From the NCBI GenBank assembly GCA_036788295.1, contig DAIQNR010000018.1, forward strand, positions 1 through 64,000: a stretch of DNA of 64,000 nt, written 5' to 3'. The stretch is from JAHQVK01 sp036788295 (GTDB taxonomy: Bacteria > Myxococcota > Kuafuiibacteriia > Kuafuiibacteriales > Kuafuiibacteriaceae). The translations under genes and the position numbers were made by a program. How positions within the stretch are numbered: the stretch's first letter is position 1; each line of letters opens with the position of its first letter. This document shows positions 60,184-64,000 of the stretch, in pieces. The notes under the pieces were generated by a model. The model was not told the origin of the DNA. It searched no databases and was given only the letters and a program-made list of their open reading frames with translations.

Positions 60184-61353
60184 ATGACAGAAAGAGTATC
60201 CACCTCCGCCGCCGAAGCTGCGCTCGCTCGGCTCATCTCCCAGTACGCCGAGGCAGCGGCCGGCACCAACGACCTCGTCTCCCGGCGCGAGGCGAGGTCG
60301 CTGCATCCCTTCGTGCGAAGGGCCGACGACGAGCTGCGGGCGGACAAGACCCAGTTCTCCCGGGTCCGGGTCGATGAGCTGGCGGAGCGGGCCAAGACCC
60401 AGGCGCTCGAAGTCTGGCGAACCTTCAACCCTCCGGATCGCCTCGGCCAATCCTTCACCAAGGACGAGCTCGAGCAGGTGGTGAAGGCCGACCCGGACCT
60501 CGGCGGACTCAGCCGAGCCGCCTTCTTCGCCGCCGGCGCGCGGACGACGGCGGAGCGGACGGGGCTCGTCCGCCGCTTTCTCGAGGACAACCCCGGGGCC
60601 GGGGTCCTGTTCGAACGAAGGATGCGGTTCGGCGAGCGGATCGACGCCCGGGTCGGCGAGCAGGGCCGAAGGCGCCTGCCCCCGGCGGTGCTCGAGTCCT
60701 TCGATGCGCTCTTCATGGCCGAGCGCGCGGACTGGGGCAGCGTCACCGCCAAAGCGGTCCGCCTCGCCGGATTCGATCTGTTCGCGGTGCACCTCGGGAC
60801 CGACGGGGACGAAGGTTTGCTCGAGCTGTACGACCAAAGCGGCGCGCCGATGCTGTCGGCTCGCCTCTGGGCCGGGCAGGTGGACCGCATCGACGAATAC
60901 TTCGGACTCGGGCGGCACGCGGGGTCCTTGTCCTCGCTGCTCGCCCGGCCGGCCGAGGGTCTCGAGGACCCGCTCGAGCGAGAGGCGGCCGGACAGATCC
61001 CGCTCGACTGGCGGGCCGACGCCATCGTGAACACCGGGACGCTCTACCACGGCCCAAAGGGGGTGACGAAGATCGACCTTCAGCCCCCGCTGACCGACGA
61101 ACAGGCCCTCTTGGCTCGGTTCGCGCTCGAGGTCATGTACGACCGGAGCCTTCGCTATCGGGCCGAAGGGCCAGGGCCGATCTCGTTCGAAGACAACGCG
61201 TCGCTCGCGCTCGGCGAGCACGTGGACCCGAGGGATGGGCAGCGGTACCTCGTCGCGGACTATCGGGACATCGACAACGACAGCCGAACCCTGTACTTCC
61301 AGAGGACGTGCGCTGGGGGCTTGCGGCTCGCGGTGGACCAAGCCAACGGCTGA
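60184..61353 (+). CDS. Hypothetical protein
   Basis: A 389-residue soluble protein, unrecognised. The N-terminal 130 residues are helical (EAALARLISQYAEAAAGTND, FTKDELEQVVKADPDLGGLS, with an EF-hand-like turn). The C-terminal half is mixed alpha/beta (FDLFAVHLGTDGDEGLLELYD and YLVADYRDIDNDSRTLYFQR). ATG 60184 has AAGGA 7 bases upstream and was preferred over ATG 60103. It ends 6 bases from the convergent VWA gene. Confidence 0.5.
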   Translation: MTERVSTSAAEAALARLISQYAEAAAGTNDLVSRREARSLHPFVRRADDELRADKTQFSRVRVDELAERAKTQALEVWRTFNPPDRLGQSFTKDELEQVVKADPDLGGLSRAAFFAAGARTTAERTGLVRRFLEDNPGAGVLFERRMRFGERIDARVGEQGRRRLPPAVLESFDALFMAERADWGSVTAKAVRLAGFDLFAVHLGTDGDEGLLELYDQSGAPMLSARLWAGQVDRIDEYFGLGRHAGSLSSLLARPAEGLEDPLEREAAGQIPLDWRADAIVNTGTLYHGPKGVTKIDLQPPLTDEQALLARFALEVMYDRSLRYRAEGPGPISFEDNASLALGEHVDPRDGQRYLVADYRDIDNDSRTLYFQRTCAGGLRLAVDQANG

Positions 61354-61359
61354 CCGCGC

Positions 61360-62583
61360 TCAGCCGCGGACGAGGTTCAGGTCGATGCTGGCCGCCCAGC
61401 TGAATAGATCTTCGCCGCGCAGCGCGGCGCCCATGAGTTCGGGGAAGCGCTCCGGGGTGCACGCGAACACCGCGACCCCCATGGCGGCGATGGCCTTCGC
61501 GTTTTCGGTGTCGTAGCTGCTTCGGCCCTCGTCGTCGAGCGACAGCAAGACGACGAGCCGCACGCCGGCGGCGACGAATCGGCCGAGCCGCTCGATCATG
61601 TCCTGAGACAGGCTGCCTTCGAACAGGTCGCTGATGAGGATGAGGTGGGTTTGCTCGGGCCTCCGGATGAGTTGCTCGCAGTAGGCCAGCGCTTTTGGGG
61701 TGTCGTTGCCCCCGCCGAGCTGCACCCCGAACAAGACCTCGACCGGGTCCGAGAGCTGATCGCTGAGGTCCACGACCTCGGTGTCGTAGCAGACGAGCTT
61801 CGTGGACACCGTCGGGATCGACGCGAGCACCGCGGCGAAGACCGAGGCGTAGATGACCGACCTCAGCATCGAGCCCGACTGATCGACGCAGAGGATGATG
61901 TCATCGAGCTCGCTCGCTCGCTTCTTTCTTCCGAACCCAACGAGGCGCTCGGGGATGAGGGCGCCTCGCTCGGGGAGGTAGTGGCGAAGGTTCGCCTCGA
62001 TGGTTCGGGCCCAGTCGATGTCCGAGAACCGCGGCCGGCGGCTGCGCGTCCCTCGGTTCTTGGCCCCCCTCACGGCGGCCTGGACCCGATGCTCGATCCG
62101 GGCCATCAGCTGCTCGACGACCCGGGCCACGACCCGGCGGGCGGCGTCCTTGGCCGAGTCGGGGATGGCCCCGCGAAGGCTCGCGAGGGTGGCGAGCAGG
62201 TGCACGTTCGGCTCCACCGACTCGAGAAACTCCGGGTCGCCGAGCAGGGACTTCATGTTGAGCCGCTCGAACGCCTCCCGCTGGATGACCTTCACCACCG
62301 AGCTCGGGAACAGCTCCCGGACCTCCCCCAGCCACCGGGCCGCGACCGGCCGGCTCGGCCCGCGGCCGACGTTTTTGCGGTCCCGAAGCGCGCCGTCGTC
62401 GTCGTCCGGCGGCGCGTCGAGCACGACCGAGCCGTAGAGGGCGGAAAGGGCGTCGTCGATGCGCCGGTCGTCCCCGCCGAGCAGGGCATCGAGCCCGCCT
62501 TTCTCTGTCGTGCCGAGCGCGAGCCGCCACCGGCGGAGCCGCTCGTCCTCCGGGGTGCGGGTCTTCGGCGGCTCGTCGCTCAT
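61360..62583 (-). CDS. VWA-domain protein of a MoxR/DUF5682-type cluster
   Basis: A 407-residue protein. The C-terminal von Willebrand factor A domain has the MIDAS motif ILCVDQSGSMLRS (DxSxS), a later Thr in QLGGGNDTPKAL and ILISDLFEG. The N-terminal about 220 residues are helical. Such VWA proteins occur beside a MoxR-type AAA ATPase and DUF5682/DUF5691 proteins as a chaperone-like system. ATG 62583 overlaps the DUF5682 stop (ATGA), which couples the two. Confidence 0.85.
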   Translation of the reverse strand: MSDEPPKTRTPEDERLRRWRLALGTTEKGGLDALLGGDDRRIDDALSALYGSVVLDAPPDDDDGALRDRKNVGRGPSRPVAARWLGEVRELFPSSVVKVIQREAFERLNMKSLLGDPEFLESVEPNVHLLATLASLRGAIPDSAKDAARRVVARVVEQLMARIEHRVQAAVRGAKNRGTRSRRPRFSDIDWARTIEANLRHYLPERGALIPERLVGFGRKKRASELDDIILCVDQSGSMLRSVIYASVFAAVLASIPTVSTKLVCYDTEVVDLSDQLSDPVEVLFGVQLGGGNDTPKALAYCEQLIRRPEQTHLILISDLFEGSLSQDMIERLGRFVAAGVRLVVLLSLDDEGRSSYDTENAKAIAAMGVAVFACTPERFPELMGAALRGEDLFSWAASIDLNLVRG

Positions 62584-64000
62584 CTTTTCTCCCATCCAAG
62601 GATTTCGCACAGGAGCGGCAGCGCGGCGGAGAACGCCTCCGATGGTTCGCTGGCTTGTCCCTCCGAGCCCCGGACCCCCGCCGAACCCCTCCGGATCCTG
62701 TCCATGAGCGCCCGCAGCTCGGGCGGGCTCATGCTGGCGAAGGCCCGGCGGAGCATGGGCAAGAGCGCCACGAGCGCCGATTCTTCGAGGTGGGTCAGCC
62801 ACCGGTCCACCACCTCGAGCAGGGCCTCGTCGTGAAGGAGAATGTGTCCGGCGCGGCCGATGAAACCCTCGAGCCACGCGCTCGCCTCGAGCGGCTCGAC
62901 CGAGGGGGAGAGCGCCCGGGACAGTTCGTCCGCGGTGCGCCCCTTCTCGATTCGTCCCCGGTCATGCCGCCGCCTCACGGCGTGGCCCCGAAGCAGCGGG
63001 CTCGCTTGCTCATCGCTGGCGACCCGGGCGAACGCGGCGTCGAGATCGTCGAGGAACGAGCGCGGGGACGGGAGCACCCCGGGCCGGTCGAGCACGACCA
63101 GCGCCTCGTCGAAGCGCTCGAGCCCCGCCCGAAGCTCGGCAGCGGTCTCCTCGTCGAGCCCGCGGCAGGCGTGCCCGAGCCCGACGACCGCCAGCTCGAC
63201 GAGGCCGGCGACCAGGGCGGCGAGCGCTTCGGTGGGCAGGCGCCGCGCGGTCCCGTAGCGGAGCACGGACGCGAGCGGGGGGACGGCGGCGAGCAGCCCG
63301 GGCAGGTCCCCGCTCGCGGTGGCCTCGGCCTGAATGCGCGCGATTCCGTGGTGGGCGGCGTCGTCGAGCCCAGCGAGCAGGCACGCCTCCACCCGCTCCG
63401 CGAGCCGCTGCAGCGAGGTCTCGGCGTCCAGCGCGGCCCGCGCCCGACCTTCGGCCGCAGATTCGATGGTGGTGCCGTAGACCACGTTCTCGGCGAGCGC
63501 GACGCTCGACTCCGGATCCCAGCGCAGAGTCCAGTTCTCTCGAAAAGTCCCTCTCGAGCCTCCGGCCCCTTCGAGCCGCCCCCAGGAGACTTCGAGCAAG
63601 AGCAGGCGGTGAAGAAGGGTCGATCGGCTCAGACCGCTGTCGGTCCTGAGGTCGAGCGAGAGGGATCGCTCGAGCGCCTCCGGCTTCAGCCGCAAGGACT
63701 TTTGCTGCCGGCTGAGGTCGGCGGCGAGTGGGTTTTGGGGGATGTCGTCGCCGACCGCGCCCACCACCGCGCCGACGTAGAGATCCCGCTCGAGCCGGGC
63801 GAGCGGTGGGTTTTCACCAAAAGCGACGGTGGCCCGGAGGGCCTCGGTGATGAGGTCGAGCCCCGGAAGCGCCACCTCTTCGAGCGCGGCGAGGCCCACC
63901 GACAGCCGCTGCGCCTCGATGAGGCTCGCGGGGGAGGCATCGAGCCCCTGCTCGCGGAGCAGCCGGCCGGCCCGAACCAGCCACCCGGTGACCAGGGCCG
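62580..64000 (-). CDS. DUF5682-family protein, truncated by window end
   Basis: At least 473 residues of an alpha-helical protein; the frame is open to 64000, so the start lies beyond the window (a GTG at 63899 is probably internal). LSRSTLLHRLLLLEVSWGRL, TFRENWTLRWDPESSVALAE and LLHDEALLEVVDRWLTHLEE are typical of the DUF5682 family found next to VWA and MoxR ATPase genes. Function is unknown. It overlaps the VWA gene by ATGA. Confidence 0.75.
   Translation of the reverse strand, partial: ALVTGWLVRAGRLLREQGLDASPASLIEAQRLSVGLAALEEVALPGLDLITEALRATVAFGENPPLARLERDLYVGAVVGAVGDDIPQNPLAADLSRQQKSLRLKPEALERSLSLDLRTDSGLSRSTLLHRLLLLEVSWGRLEGAGGSRGTFRENWTLRWDPESSVALAENVVYGTTIESAAEGRARAALDAETSLQRLAERVEACLLAGLDDAAHHGIARIQAEATASGDLPGLLAAVPPLASVLRYGTARRLPTEALAALVAGLVELAVVGLGHACRGLDEETAAELRAGLERFDEALVVLDRPGVLPSPRSFLDDLDAAFARVASDEQASPLLRGHAVRRRHDRGRIEKGRTADELSRALSPSVEPLEASAWLEGFIGRAGHILLHDEALLEVVDRWLTHLEESALVALLPMLRRAFASMSPPELRALMDRIRRGSAGVRGSEGQASEPSEAFSAALPLLCEILGWEKR

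Overview
The window comes from a GC-rich bacterium that starts many genes with GTG or TTG and overlaps stop and start codons (ATGA, GTGA). A large surface protein (26119-28761) ends in a MYXO-CTERM-like tail, Asp/Gly/Thr-rich lipoproteins are frequent, and the general gene style points to Myxococcota (Polyangia-like). That placement is inference; there is no rRNA gene here to test it.

The most important locus is at 32453-35647. It is a peripheral light-harvesting (LH2) operon: pucB, pucA, an unrecognised protein with four exact-spaced 16-residue repeats, the LH assembly protein pucC, and a divergent peptide deformylase that overlaps pucC by ATGA. The leader carries two TGT-N12-ACA palindromes exactly 8 bp apart, the textbook arrangement for the PpsR/CrtJ repressor, and the second covers a TTGACA -35 box. 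The LH2 alpha chain has Phe44-Leu45 where B800-850 antennas have Tyr-Trp, the pair found in the blue-shifted B800-820 (LH3) antenna. No reaction-centre or pigment genes lie in the window, so phototrophy is implied but not shown complete.

Layout. 1-12500: cell-surface lipoproteins, an endonuclease I, TPR proteins, a small holin-like membrane protein, and the peptidoglycan enzymes nagZ and dacB. 12500-28760: an NYN ribonuclease coupled to a Nudix-like protein, a PLP decarboxylase coupled to an M81 metallopeptidase, large coiled-coil proteins of unknown function, a histidine-phosphatase lipoprotein and the MYXO-CTERM protein. 28800-32450: a minus-strand run with four methyltransferases (trmL, one exported, one small class I, one ETFB-lysine type). 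32450-35650: the puc operon. 35700-48400: SUFU, folB, a degenerate PilT-like ATPase, an alpha/beta hydrolase, 5'-3' exonuclease and pseudouridine synthase run, tandem UspA, DsbA-like lipoprotein, sodium/solute symporter, TonB, and a large lipoprotein. 48600-52300: orphan rplC, rlmE, hslO and orphan nuoD. 52300-56500: sucrose metabolism, with a frameshifted sucrose-phosphate synthase/phosphatase divergent from amylosucrase. 56600-64000: a tandem pseudokinase, a rhodanese-YggX fusion, sixA, an unknown protein, and a VWA/DUF5682 pair that runs off the end.

Together the genes describe a Gram-negative, probably oxygen-exposed bacterium with an antenna operon under apparent redox/light control, sucrose as a likely compatible solute or store, and a large set of lineage-specific surface and coiled-coil proteins. 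All functions are read from motifs by eye; no database search was possible.
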